Below, piece by piece: positions 8,299 through 16,162 of a DNA stretch of 64,000 nucleotides. How positions within the stretch are numbered: position 1 is the first letter of the stretch; each line of letters opens with the position of its first letter. The stretch lies in assembly GCF_900100495.1 (NCBI RefSeq), contig NZ_FNCT01000010.1, positions 124,001-188,000 on the forward strand, in the 5' to 3' direction. The notes under the pieces were generated by a model, which was not told the DNA's origin, searched no databases, and saw nothing but the letters and a program-made list of their open reading frames with translations. This stretch comes from Pseudomonas benzenivorans (GTDB taxonomy: Bacteria > Pseudomonadota > Gammaproteobacteria > Pseudomonadales > Pseudomonadaceae). The translations under genes and the position numbers were made by a program.

Positions 8299-9397
8299 AG
8301 ACCGCCCGGCGGCCCGCGGCGGCGAGCGCTACAACTTCGCCGCCGGCCCGGCGATGTTGCCGCCGGCGGTGCAGGCACAGATCCGCGACGAGTTGCCGGA
8401 CTGGCAAGGCAGCGGCCTGTCGGTGCTGGAGCAGCCGTTCACCGGCGCGCCGTTCAAAGGCCTGATGCAGCAGGCCGAGCAGGACCTGCGCGCACTGCTG
8501 GCGCTACCGCCGAACTACCGCGTGCTGTTCCTGCATGGCGGGGCGTCGTGCCAGTTCGGCCTGCTGCCAATGAACCTGCTTGCCCCCGGCCAGTCGGCCG
8601 ATTACCTGGAAAGCGGCCACTGGGCGACCAAGGCAATCGCCGAAGCGCGCCGCCATGCGCCGCTGAACATCATCGCCAGCGGCCAGGGCAACGGCTTCAC
8701 GGCGCTTCCCGAGCCCGGCGAGTGGCGCCTGGATCCGCAGGCCGGCTACTGCCACGTCACCAGCAACGAGACTGCCAACGGCCTGCAGCTCCAGGAGTTC
8801 CCCCAGAGCCAGGTGCCGCTGGTGGCGGACATGACCTCGGACTTCCTCACCCGCCCGCTGCCGGTCGAGCGCTTCGGCCTGATCTACGCCAGCGCGCAGA
8901 AGAATCTCGGGGTTGCCGGCCTGTGCCTGCTGATCGTCCGCGACGACCTGCTCAGGCCGCCGCGCGCCGGGCTGCCGTCGCCGTTCAGCTATGCGCTGCA
9001 GGCCGAGCAGCAGAGCCGCCTGTGCACCCCGCCGAGCTTCGCCCTGTACTGCGCCGCGCTGATGCTGCGCTGGATCGGTCAGCAGGGCGGGCTGGAGGCC
9101 ATGGCCCACGCCGGCAGGGCGAAAAGCCAACTGCTCTATCGCGGCATCGATGCCAGCGATCTCTACCACTGCCGCCAGCGGCCGGCGGATCGCTCGCCCG
9201 TCAGTGTGTGCTTCCAGCTGCGCGACGAACTCCTGTTGCCACGCTTCCTGGCGGCAGCGGGGCAGGCCGGGCTGTTCAACCTGCAGGGCCACGGCGCCGT
9301 CGGAGGTATCCGCGCCAGCCTGTACAACGCCATGCCGCTGGCCGGGGTCGAACGGCTGCTGGAGTTCATGCGCGACTTCGAACGCCGCCATGGCTGA
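8276..9397 (+). CDS. SerC-like class V aminotransferase with altered substrate site
   Basis: PLP enzyme of 373 residues closely patterned on phosphoserine aminotransferase: YNFAAGPAMLP, HGGASCQFGLLPMNLL, SNETANG, ASAQKNLGVAGL with the Schiff-base lysine, and GGIRASLYNAMPLAGVE. The carboxylate-binding Arg of GGIRAS is kept. Compared with E. coli SerC (from memory), the phosphate-binding His-Arg pair in SHRG is replaced by PFTG and the His-Arg in GHRVVGG by GHGAVGG. A phosphorylated substrate is therefore unlikely. The ATG lies inside the preceding gene and the next gene starts inside this one. Real SerC is presumably elsewhere. Confidence 0.85.
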   Translation: MACSCFPEDRPAARGGERYNFAAGPAMLPPAVQAQIRDELPDWQGSGLSVLEQPFTGAPFKGLMQQAEQDLRALLALPPNYRVLFLHGGASCQFGLLPMNLLAPGQSADYLESGHWATKAIAEARRHAPLNIIASGQGNGFTALPEPGEWRLDPQAGYCHVTSNETANGLQLQEFPQSQVPLVADMTSDFLTRPLPVERFGLIYASAQKNLGVAGLCLLIVRDDLLRPPRAGLPSPFSYALQAEQQSRLCTPPSFALYCAALMLRWIGQQGGLEAMAHAGRAKSQLLYRGIDASDLYHCRQRPADRSPVSVCFQLRDELLLPRFLAAAGQAGLFNLQGHGAVGGIRASLYNAMPLAGVERLLEFMRDFERRHG

Positions 9398-10241
9398 GCC
9401 GCTGCGCCGCCTCGGCCAGCAGCTGGCCCTGCGCCTGGCCTGCCTCAGCGCTCGCTGCCTGACGGCGCCCACCCTCGCGCGGCCGGTCGAGGTGATGGGC
9501 CTGCGCTTCGCTTCGCCGCTGGGCATCGCCGCCGGCTTCGACCGGCAGGGCCGGCTCGGCCGCCGCGCCGGCGCGCTGGGCTTCGGCTTCAATGAAATCG
9601 GCAGCCTCGACCTCGCCGCGACGACCCAGCTGTCGGCACGCGCGCTCGGGCCCGGGACGGCGCGACTGGGGCTCAACCTGAGCCTCGGACCGGACCTGTC
9701 CCTCGCGGCGCTGCGCGCCGGCCTGGCCCGCGCCTGGCCGCTGGCCGACTACCTGATGCTCAACCTGATCGGTCCAGGCAGCGCCTCGCTGCTCGGCGCC
9801 GAGCAGCGTCCGCGGCTGCGCCAACTGCTGGCCGCGGCGCGTGCCGAGCAGCTGCGGCTCGACCAGTCCGGGCGCCGCGTGCCGCTGGCGGTCAAGCTGC
9901 GCTGCCTGCCCGGCCAGGTGCCGCTGGCCTTGGCCGAACTGCTGCTGGAACTGGGCTACGACGGCCTGCTCGCGGCCCACGATCCGGGGCCGCCGGCGAC
10001 CCGCCAGCGTTATCGCGCCTGGCAGGATGCCGCCCAGCAGGAACAGGCCTGCGCACAGATCGCGCAGCTGCGCCGGCTGTGCGGCGGGCAGATGGCGCTG
10101 CTGTCGGTCGGCGGCATCCAGAGCGCCGCACACCTCGACGCCCGCCTCGCCGCCGGCGCCGAACTGGTGCAGGTGCACAGCGTCCTGCTGCACGCCTGGC
10201 CCTGGCGGGCGCGGCGCCTGCTCGGCAACGGGCAGGCGTAA
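9390..10241 (+). CDS. Dihydroorotate-dehydrogenase-like flavoprotein with altered active site
   Basis: TIM-barrel protein of 283 residues related to class 2 dihydroorotate dehydrogenase (PyrD). Family landmarks are GLRFASPLGIAAGFDRQGR near the N-terminus, LGLNLSLG, VPLAVKLR with a conserved Lys, and the C-terminal phosphate-binding LLSVGGIQ and LVQVHSVLL. The catalytic loop that in PyrD reads NVSSPNTPGLR is here LNLIGPGSASLL, and AAGFDK is AAGFDR, so orotate chemistry is unlikely; FMN binding probably persists. It overlaps the SerC-like gene by 8 nt. It probably oxidises or reduces the product of the SerC-like enzyme, which is inference. Confidence 0.75.
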   Translation: MAEPLRRLGQQLALRLACLSARCLTAPTLARPVEVMGLRFASPLGIAAGFDRQGRLGRRAGALGFGFNEIGSLDLAATTQLSARALGPGTARLGLNLSLGPDLSLAALRAGLARAWPLADYLMLNLIGPGSASLLGAEQRPRLRQLLAAARAEQLRLDQSGRRVPLAVKLRCLPGQVPLALAELLLELGYDGLLAAHDPGPPATRQRYRAWQDAAQQEQACAQIAQLRRLCGGQMALLSVGGIQSAAHLDARLAAGAELVQVHSVLLHAWPWRARRLLGNGQA

Positions 10242-10259
10242 CCACTGGCTGAGGGCTCT

Positions 10260-10281
10260 TGGTGCGCGCAGCGCACCCTAC
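10260..10281. repeat. GTAGGGTGCGC-type palindromic repeat
   Basis: GTGCGC...GCGCACCCTACG just downstream of the flavoprotein gene; same family as 1378, 2201 and 21858. Confidence 0.65.
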
Positions 10282-10363
10282 GACTTGTATCCGTGACCTA
10301 GCGCATGGCCCTGCACGAGCGCGTAGCCCGTATATGGACTGGCCAGTAGCACGCGCCTCTGTC

Positions 10364-10527
10364 GTAGGAGCGGCGGGAGCGCCTAGCCCATGCCCGCGAA
10401 TCCGGACGCAGCGCAAGCATCCGGGCTACGGAGCTCGGGCATTGCGTAGGAGCGGCGGGGACGCCCAGGCCCATGGCCGCGATAGAGTGCGCCCGCAAAA
10501 AGCATCGCGGGCATGGCCCGCTCCTAC
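10364..10527. repeat. Tandem REP-like repeats
   Basis: Two successive units, each opening GTAGGAGCGGCGGG; the second closes CGCGGGCATGGCCCGCTCCTAC. Together with 10260-10281 they fill most of the 389-bp gap between the flavoprotein gene and pedH; no gene is seen there. Confidence 0.75.
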
Positions 10528-10580
10528 GTTCAACGAGGCTTGCACATGACCATAGGATCTACCAATCCTCCAGACGCCAG

Positions 10581-10618
10581 AAAGCACAAGGCCGGCTAAA
10601 GAGCCGGCCTTGTGCTTT
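10581..10618 (-). terminator. Terminator of pedH
   Basis: Perfect 17-bp inverted repeat (arms 10581-10597 and 10602-10618, AAAGCACAAGGCCGGCT type) with a 4-nt loop, 13 nt after the pedH stop. On the minus strand the stem ends in TTT, consistent with intrinsic termination; it may work in both directions. Confidence 0.8.
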
Positions 10619-10630
10619 ACAGGTTACCGA

Positions 10631-12406
10631 TCAGCGCTTGGCGACCAGGTCCTTCGGCAGCTTGAAGGTCCAGAGCATGCCGCCCTGGTTGAAGTTCTTC
10701 ACCCGCTTGGCCACTTCGCCGCCCCACAGCGGTACCGCGCCACCCCAGCCGGAGAGCACCGAGACATACTGCTCGCCGTCCATTTCCCAGGTGACCGGGG
10801 AGCCCAGCACGCCGGAGCCGGTCTGGAATTCCCAGACCTTCTCGCCGGTCTTGGCGTTGAAGCCCTGCAGGAAGCCCTCGGGGTTGCCGGTGAACACCAG
10901 GTTGCCCTTGGTGGCCAGCACCCCGCCCCACAGCGGCGCGTAGTTCTTCTGGCGCCAGACTTCCTTGCCGGTTTTCGGGTCGATGGCGCGCAGCACGCCG
11001 ATGTAGTCCTCGTTCAGCGCCTTGATGGTGAAGCCGGCGCCGAGGTAGGCCGCGCCCTTCTTGTAGGCGATCTCCTCGTTCCAGATGTCCATGCCCCACT
11101 CGTTGGACGGCACATAGAACAGCCCGGTGTCCTGGCTGTAGGCCATCGGCATCCAGTTCTTCGCGCCGAGGAAGGCCGGTGCGGCGAATACGCTCTTGCC
11201 CTTCGCGGCGGCTGCCGGCGAGCCCGGACGGTTGTCGTCGATGTAGATCGGCCGGCCGTCCTTGTCCAGGCCCTTGGCCCAGGTGATCTTGTCGACGAAG
11301 GGGAAGCCGCGGATGAACTTGCCGTTGGTGCGGTCGAGCACGTAGAAGAAGCCGTTACGGTCGGCGGTGGCCGCGGCCTTGATGGTCTTGCCGCCTTCCT
11401 GGTAGTTGAAGGAGACCAGTTCGTTGACCCCGTCGAAGTCCCAGCCGTCGTGCGGGGTGGTCTGGAAGTGCCACTTGATGCTGCCGTCGTCCGGGTTCAG
11501 CGCCAGGCGCGAGGACGAGTAGAGGTTGTCGCCGGGGCGCAGGTGCGAGTTCCACGGTGCCGGGTTGCCGGTGCCGAACAGCAGCAGGTTGGTCTCCGGG
11601 TCGTAGTAGCCGCCCAGCCAGGGCGCCGCGCCACCGGTCTTCCACAGGTCGCCCGGCCAGCTCTTGCCGGCTTCGCCGCCGCTGATGCCGTTCTCCACCG
11701 GCTTGCCGTCCTTGTAGACGTAGCCCATGTGGCCTTCCACGGTCGGCCGGGTCCACAGCAGTTCACCGTTCTTCGGGTCGTAGGCTTCGATCTTGCCGAC
11801 CACGCCGAACTCGCCACCGGACACCCCGGTGATCAGCTTGCCGTTGACCACCAGCGGCGCCGCGGTGATCGAGTAGCCGGCCTTGTGGTCGGCGACGCTC
11901 TTGCGCCACACCACCTTGCCGGTGTCCTTGTTCAGTGCGACCAGCTTGGCATCCAGGGTGCCGAAGATCACCAGGTCGCCGTACAGCGCCACACCGCGGT
12001 TGATCACGTCGCAGCACGGGCGGATATCGTCGGGCAGGCGCGCATCGTATTGCCAGAGTTCCTTGCCGGTCCGTGCATCGACCGCGAACACCCGCGAGTA
12101 GGAGGCCGTCACGTACATCACGCCGTCCTTGATCAGCGGCTGGGCCTGCTGGCCGCGCTGCTTCTCGCCGCCGAAGGACAGGGTCCAGACCGGGCGCAGA
12201 TCCTTGACGTTGTCGGTATTGAGCGTGTCCAGCGGGCTGTAGCGCTGCCCTTGCAGACCCATGCCGTTGGTGACGACCTGGTCGGTGGTTTTCACGTCAT
12301 CCAGGATGTCCTGGTCGGTGACCGCCCACGCCGCAGCACCGGGCATGAGCATGGCGATACACAGTGCACTGAGAACGAAAGGCTGGCGAAGACCGGAGTG
12401 TTTCAT
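10631..12406 (-). CDS. pedH: PQQ-dependent alcohol dehydrogenase, lanthanide type (PedH-like)
   Basis: Periplasmic eight-bladed propeller quinoprotein of 591 residues, oxidising ethanol and other alcohols and passing electrons to cytochrome c550. Signal peptide about 1-28 (ends AAAWA). Visible features: vicinal Cys131-Cys132 disulfide over PQQ (RPCCDV), metal ligands Glu199 (GGEFG) and Asn281 (GNPAPWN), catalytic Asp323, and Asp325 two residues later (GWDFDGVNE). The extra Asp is the signature of lanthanide-dependent XoxF/PedH enzymes; calcium enzymes carry Ala or Ser there. The overall sequence resembles P. putida PedH more than ExaA/PedE. It has its own terminator, and a palindrome and candidate regulator box upstream. 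Confidence 0.92.
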   Translation of the reverse strand: MKHSGLRQPFVLSALCIAMLMPGAAAWAVTDQDILDDVKTTDQVVTNGMGLQGQRYSPLDTLNTDNVKDLRPVWTLSFGGEKQRGQQAQPLIKDGVMYVTASYSRVFAVDARTGKELWQYDARLPDDIRPCCDVINRGVALYGDLVIFGTLDAKLVALNKDTGKVVWRKSVADHKAGYSITAAPLVVNGKLITGVSGGEFGVVGKIEAYDPKNGELLWTRPTVEGHMGYVYKDGKPVENGISGGEAGKSWPGDLWKTGGAAPWLGGYYDPETNLLLFGTGNPAPWNSHLRPGDNLYSSSRLALNPDDGSIKWHFQTTPHDGWDFDGVNELVSFNYQEGGKTIKAAATADRNGFFYVLDRTNGKFIRGFPFVDKITWAKGLDKDGRPIYIDDNRPGSPAAAAKGKSVFAAPAFLGAKNWMPMAYSQDTGLFYVPSNEWGMDIWNEEIAYKKGAAYLGAGFTIKALNEDYIGVLRAIDPKTGKEVWRQKNYAPLWGGVLATKGNLVFTGNPEGFLQGFNAKTGEKVWEFQTGSGVLGSPVTWEMDGEQYVSVLSGWGGAVPLWGGEVAKRVKNFNQGGMLWTFKLPKDLVAKR

Positions 12407-12438
12407 TAGCGGCTACCTCTGCGGGTTAATTGTTATTA

Positions 12439-12455
12439 CCGGGAAATTTTCCCGG
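12439..12455. promoter_or_regulatory. Palindrome in the pedH leader
   Basis: CCGGGAAA-T-TTTCCCGG, perfect 8-bp arms, 33-49 bp upstream of the pedH start. Either an operator or an mRNA hairpin in the 5' leader that could modulate expression. Confidence 0.45.
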
Positions 12456-12522
12456 CCTGCCACAGATTCTTGGCCGCAAGGGGTGATGCAACAATTGAAC
12501 GCAGTACGGATTTAACTCATCC

Positions 12523-12530
12523 CTTGGTAG
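12523..12530. promoter_or_regulatory. Candidate regulator box upstream of pedH
   Basis: CTTGGTAG, 117 bp upstream of pedH and 286 bp upstream of the divergent binding-protein gene. Identical to the core at 19902-19909. Confidence 0.45.
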
Positions 12531-12815
12531 CAATACCGCCCGTCGGCCCTCGCCATTTCTGTAGCGGTGCAGGCCCCACAGTCGCCAACCCGACAGTGCC
12601 GTGGGTGCGGCCGGGCGGCACCCCGCTGGGCGGCACTCCGCTTCAGCTGCGAAGCTGTTGTTGTCCGCCCCCACAGCGTTCGCGGCTAAAGACGCTCCTA
12701 CAGCGACCGCGCTCGCTTACCCGACTTAAGTGCCGCCCCAACCCCCTGAAAAGAGCATACCCAGGCCCGTCCGCAGCGTTTAGAAAGTGAAGCCCCACGC
12801 CAAGGAGAAAGCCCC
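12531..12815. other. Divergent intergenic region with decayed repeat
   Basis: GC-rich; contains an imperfect repeat ending CGCGGCTAAAGACGCTCCTACAG (12672-12704 area), related to the REP-like family. No gene seen. Confidence 0.4.
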
Positions 12816-14057
12816 ATGGGTCGCTTCATTACACTCTGCTGCCTGCTGTTCGGCTGCCTGGGCAGCAGCGCCCTGCCGGCCGAGCCGATCAAGCTGGGAC
12901 TGAACTACCCGCGTACCGGCAACTACAAGGCCGAGGGCCTGGAACTGCACCGCGGTGCCTTGATGGCGGTCGACTCCATCAATCGCAGTGGCGGCCTGCT
13001 CGGGCGGCCGCTGCAGCTGCTGACGCGCAACAGCGCCTCGCGGGCCGAGACCGCCCGGAGCAACGTCGAGCGCTTCGCCGGCCAGGGCGCGCAGATGGTC
13101 TTCGGCGGCGCCACCAGCGAGGAGGCGATCGCCGCCGGCCAGCGCGCCCGCGAACTCGGCCTGCTGTACTTCGCCACGCTCAGCTACGCCAACGAAGTGA
13201 CCGGCCGGGAAGGCCACCGCTACCTGTTCCGCGAGTCCAACAGCGCCTGGATGAGCGCCCGCGTGCTCGGCGAATACCTCGGCTGGCACATGCCACGCCA
13301 GCGCTACCACTACGTCATCGCCGACGATGCCTGGGGACGCAGCATGGAAAACGAACTGCGCGCCGCCACCGGCAGCCAGGACCGTGCCCGCCACGGGCGC
13401 AGCGCCCTGCCCTCATCCACGGTGCTGCGGCGGCACTACCTGGAAGCACTGAACAAGGCCGCCGCCAGCGAGGCGGACATCCTGGTGCTGGCGCTGCTCG
13501 GCGATGACCTGCTGCGGGCCATCCGCCTGGCGCACAATCTCGGGCTGCACAAGCGCATGCAGATCATCGTGCCGCACCTGAGCAAGAGCATCGTGCAACA
13601 GGCCGGCCCCCAGGTCATGGAAGGCGTGATCGGTACCGAGGCCTGGACCTGGCGCGTGCCCGACCAGGAAAACAATTCGGCGGGTCAGGCCTTCGTCGAG
13701 GCCTACATCCGCCAGCATCGGGAATACCCGGACAGCGCCGCCGCATCGGCCTATGGAATCGTCCAGCAGTGGGCCGATGCCGTGCGCCGCAGCGGCAGCC
13801 TGGACAGCGAGACGCTGATCGGCGCCCTCGAGGACCACCGCTACAGCCTGCTCAAAGGCCCGCAGCAATGGCGCGCCTTCGATCACCAGAACGTCCAGAG
13901 CATCTACGCGGTCAGGGTCAAACCGCGCAGCCAGATCATGCAGAGCCCACTCAAGCAGGACTACTTCGAGATCATCCACCAGATGGCCGGCGAGGTCGCG
14001 GCGCCGAGCCACGACGACTGGCAGCAGGAGCGCGGCGAGGATCTGGTCCTGCAGTGA
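12816..14057 (+). CDS. ABC-type amino-acid/branched-chain periplasmic binding protein
   Basis: Type I periplasmic binding protein (Leu/Ile/Val-binding family) of 413 residues with a signal peptide (about 1-22, ending LPAEP). Family features: IKLGLNYPRTGNYKAEG, ALMAVDSINRSGGLLGRPLQ, and FGGATSEEAIAAGQRAR. AAGGAGA precedes the ATG. Proteins of this type recur beside PQQ alcohol dehydrogenase genes, but there is no adjacent transport permease, so it may be a ligand sensor or accessory protein rather than a transporter part. It is divergent from pedH. Confidence 0.85.
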   Translation: MGRFITLCCLLFGCLGSSALPAEPIKLGLNYPRTGNYKAEGLELHRGALMAVDSINRSGGLLGRPLQLLTRNSASRAETARSNVERFAGQGAQMVFGGATSEEAIAAGQRARELGLLYFATLSYANEVTGREGHRYLFRESNSAWMSARVLGEYLGWHMPRQRYHYVIADDAWGRSMENELRAATGSQDRARHGRSALPSSTVLRRHYLEALNKAAASEADILVLALLGDDLLRAIRLAHNLGLHKRMQIIVPHLSKSIVQQAGPQVMEGVIGTEAWTWRVPDQENNSAGQAFVEAYIRQHREYPDSAAASAYGIVQQWADAVRRSGSLDSETLIGALEDHRYSLLKGPQQWRAFDHQNVQSIYAVRVKPRSQIMQSPLKQDYFEIIHQMAGEVAAPSHDDWQQERGEDLVLQ

Positions 14058-14131
14058 AGCGCCGCCCGCCGAGGTGCGGTGAACCGCACTGGCGGAAATC
14101 CGCCAGCGCTGGTCGCCGCCTCAGCAGCGAA

Positions 14132-14147
14132 TGGCGACATTTCGCCA
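14132..14147. promoter_or_regulatory. Palindromic enhancer-like site TGGCGA-N4-TCGCCA
   Basis: Perfect 6-bp arms, centred about 75 bp upstream of the sigma-54-like promoter at 14214. A further TTTCGCCA half-site occurs near 14341. The arrangement fits an enhancer-binding activator site. Confidence 0.35.
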
Positions 14148-14213
14148 CAGCGCCATGCGCCGAGCGCGCGATCCGGCGCGGCCACGCCGCGACTCAGCGT
14201 CACTGAATCGTTT

Positions 14214-14229
14214 CGGCACTGCTTTTGCT
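14214..14229 (+). promoter_or_regulatory. Sigma-54-like -24/-12 promoter
   Basis: CGGCAC-TGCTT-TTGCT has the invariant GG and GC elements at the correct 10-nt spacing and matches TGGCAC-N5-TTGC(A/T) at all but one core base. It points toward the malate:quinone oxidoreductase gene, implying a leader of about 240 nt. The 415-bp gap 14058-14472 otherwise holds no gene. Confidence 0.4.
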
Positions 14230-14484
14230 ATAGGCCTCAGGCAACACGGCAGGCGGCTGCGCGGGTCGCTCAGCGCAGCATCGGTCTGCCGGTCACCGGC
14301 AATCCGGCGTCCCCCCGCGCGCGCCCAGGGCATGACTGCCATTTCGCCAACGCTTGCGCCCAGCATGGCTGGTGCCAACCGGCCGCCATTGCGCGGCCAG
14401 GGGTATGCGCTGGCACGCACGGCAATCGCCCACGCGAGCTGGACCGACAGGCACGCCAACTTCTAACTTCACATGGTCTGTTTT

Positions 14485-16089
14485 ATGAAAAGAATCCTGC
14501 TGACGCTCCTCTGTGTGAGCGCGATCGGCTGCGCCAAGCATCCCGAGCCAGAAAAAACCGTGGACGTCCTGCTGGTCGGCGGCGGCATCATGAGCGCAAG
14601 CCTGGGCACCTACCTCAGCGAGCTGGAGCCCGGCTGGAGCATCGACATCTACGAGCGCCTCGACCAGGTCGCCGCAGAAAGCTCCAACCCCTGGAACAAC
14701 GCCGGCACCGGCCACTCGGCCTTCTGCGAGCTGAACTACACCCCGGAAATGGCCGATGGCAGCATCGACATCAGCAAAGCGGTAGCGATCAACGAATCCT
14801 TCGAGATCTCCAAGCAGTTCTGGGCCCACCAGGTCGAGCAGAAGGTCCTGATCAACCCGCCGGCCTTCATCAACAACGTGCCGCACATGAGCTTCGTCTG
14901 GGGCGACGACAACGTCGAGTTCCTCAAGAAGCGCCACGCCGCCCTGCAGTACAGCTCGCTGTTCCGCGGCATGCAGTTCTCCCAGGACCCCGAGCAGATC
15001 AAGCAGTGGATCCCACTGGTGATGGAAGGCCGAGAAGCCGGGCAGCCACTGGCGGCAACCCGCATGGACATCGGCACCGACGTCAACTTCGGCGAGATCA
15101 CCCGACAACTGGTGGATGCGCTGACCGCCAAGGACAACGTCGAACTGCACCTGCAGCACGAAGTACGCGACCTCCGGCGCAACGACGACGGCAGCTGGAG
15201 CGTGGTGGTCGCCGACCTGGCCAACGACGGCGCAGAACGCAGCGTCAAGGCCAAGTTCGTGTTCATCGGCGCCGGCGGCGGCGCCCTCAAGCTGCTGCAG
15301 AAGTCCGGCATCGTCGAAGCCGAGAGCTATGCCGGCTTCCCGGTCGGCGGTTCGTTCCTGATGAGCAGGAACCCGCAAGTCGTCGCCCAGCACCAGGCCA
15401 AGGTCTACGGCAAGGCCTCCGTCGGCTCGCCGCCGATGTCGGTACCGCACCTGGACACCCGGGTGATCGAAGGCGAGCGGGTCCTGCTGTTCGGGCCGTT
15501 CGCCACCTTCTCGACCAAGTTCCTGAAGAATGGCTCGCTGCTCGACACCTTCAGCGCGCTGACCAGCGACAACCTGCTGCCGATGAGCCATGCCGGCCTC
15601 GACAACCTCCCGCTGAGCAGCTACCTGATCGGCCAGCTGCTGCTCACCCAGGAAGACCGCATGGACTCCCTGCGTGAGTACTTCCCGCAGGCCAAGAGCG
15701 AAGACTGGCAGCTGATCCAGGCCGGCCAGCGCGTGCAGGTCATCAAGCAGGACGCCGAGCACGGCGGCATCCTGCAGTTCGGCACCGAAATCGTCAGCGC
15801 CGCGGACGGCAGCATTGCCGCGCTGCTGGGTGCCTCGCCAGGCGCCTCGACCGCCGCGCCGATCATGCTCAACGTGCTGGAGAAGACCTTCAAGGACAAG
15901 CTGCAGAGCCCCGCGTGGCAGGCCAAGCTGAAGGAAATCATCCCCTCTTACGGGCAGCAGCTGAACAACGACCTCGCGCTGACCAACAGCATCCGCGCCT
16001 GGAGCAGCGAGCGCCTGCAACTGAACTTCGTACCGGTCGCCGCCGAAACGGCTGACGCGGGCGCCAGGACCGACGAGACGACGCTTTGA
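14485..16089 (+). CDS. mqo: Malate:quinone oxidoreductase with lipoprotein signal peptide
   Basis: FAD enzyme of 534 residues that oxidises malate to oxaloacetate and reduces quinone. Recognised by the FAD-binding VDVLLVGGGIMSASLGTYLS, NPWNNAGTGHSAFCELNYTP, VGSPPMSVPHLDTR, GPFATFSTKFL and GGILQFGTEIV blocks. Unusually it starts MKRILLTLLCVSAIGCAKHP, a signal peptide with lipobox SAIGC, so the protein should be exported and lipid-anchored. The start at 14485 fits this signal; ATG at 14473 is also possible. The last roughly 20 residues are low in conservation. A sigma-54-like promoter lies upstream. Confidence 0.9.
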   Translation: MKRILLTLLCVSAIGCAKHPEPEKTVDVLLVGGGIMSASLGTYLSELEPGWSIDIYERLDQVAAESSNPWNNAGTGHSAFCELNYTPEMADGSIDISKAVAINESFEISKQFWAHQVEQKVLINPPAFINNVPHMSFVWGDDNVEFLKKRHAALQYSSLFRGMQFSQDPEQIKQWIPLVMEGREAGQPLAATRMDIGTDVNFGEITRQLVDALTAKDNVELHLQHEVRDLRRNDDGSWSVVVADLANDGAERSVKAKFVFIGAGGGALKLLQKSGIVEAESYAGFPVGGSFLMSRNPQVVAQHQAKVYGKASVGSPPMSVPHLDTRVIEGERVLLFGPFATFSTKFLKNGSLLDTFSALTSDNLLPMSHAGLDNLPLSSYLIGQLLLTQEDRMDSLREYFPQAKSEDWQLIQAGQRVQVIKQDAEHGGILQFGTEIVSAADGSIAALLGASPGASTAAPIMLNVLEKTFKDKLQSPAWQAKLKEIIPSYGQQLNNDLALTNSIRAWSSERLQLNFVPVAAETADAGARTDETTL

Positions 16090-16162
16090 TCCACCTGCCT
16101 GCGCCATCTCCCGCACCCGAGGGCGATAGCCGAACGCAAGCTGCAGCCGCGCCGCGCTGCGT

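Noticed and set aside
10631..12406. Naming the alcohol dehydrogenase ExaA (calcium type)
   Set aside because: The residue two positions after the catalytic Asp is Asp, and length and sequence resemble PedH.
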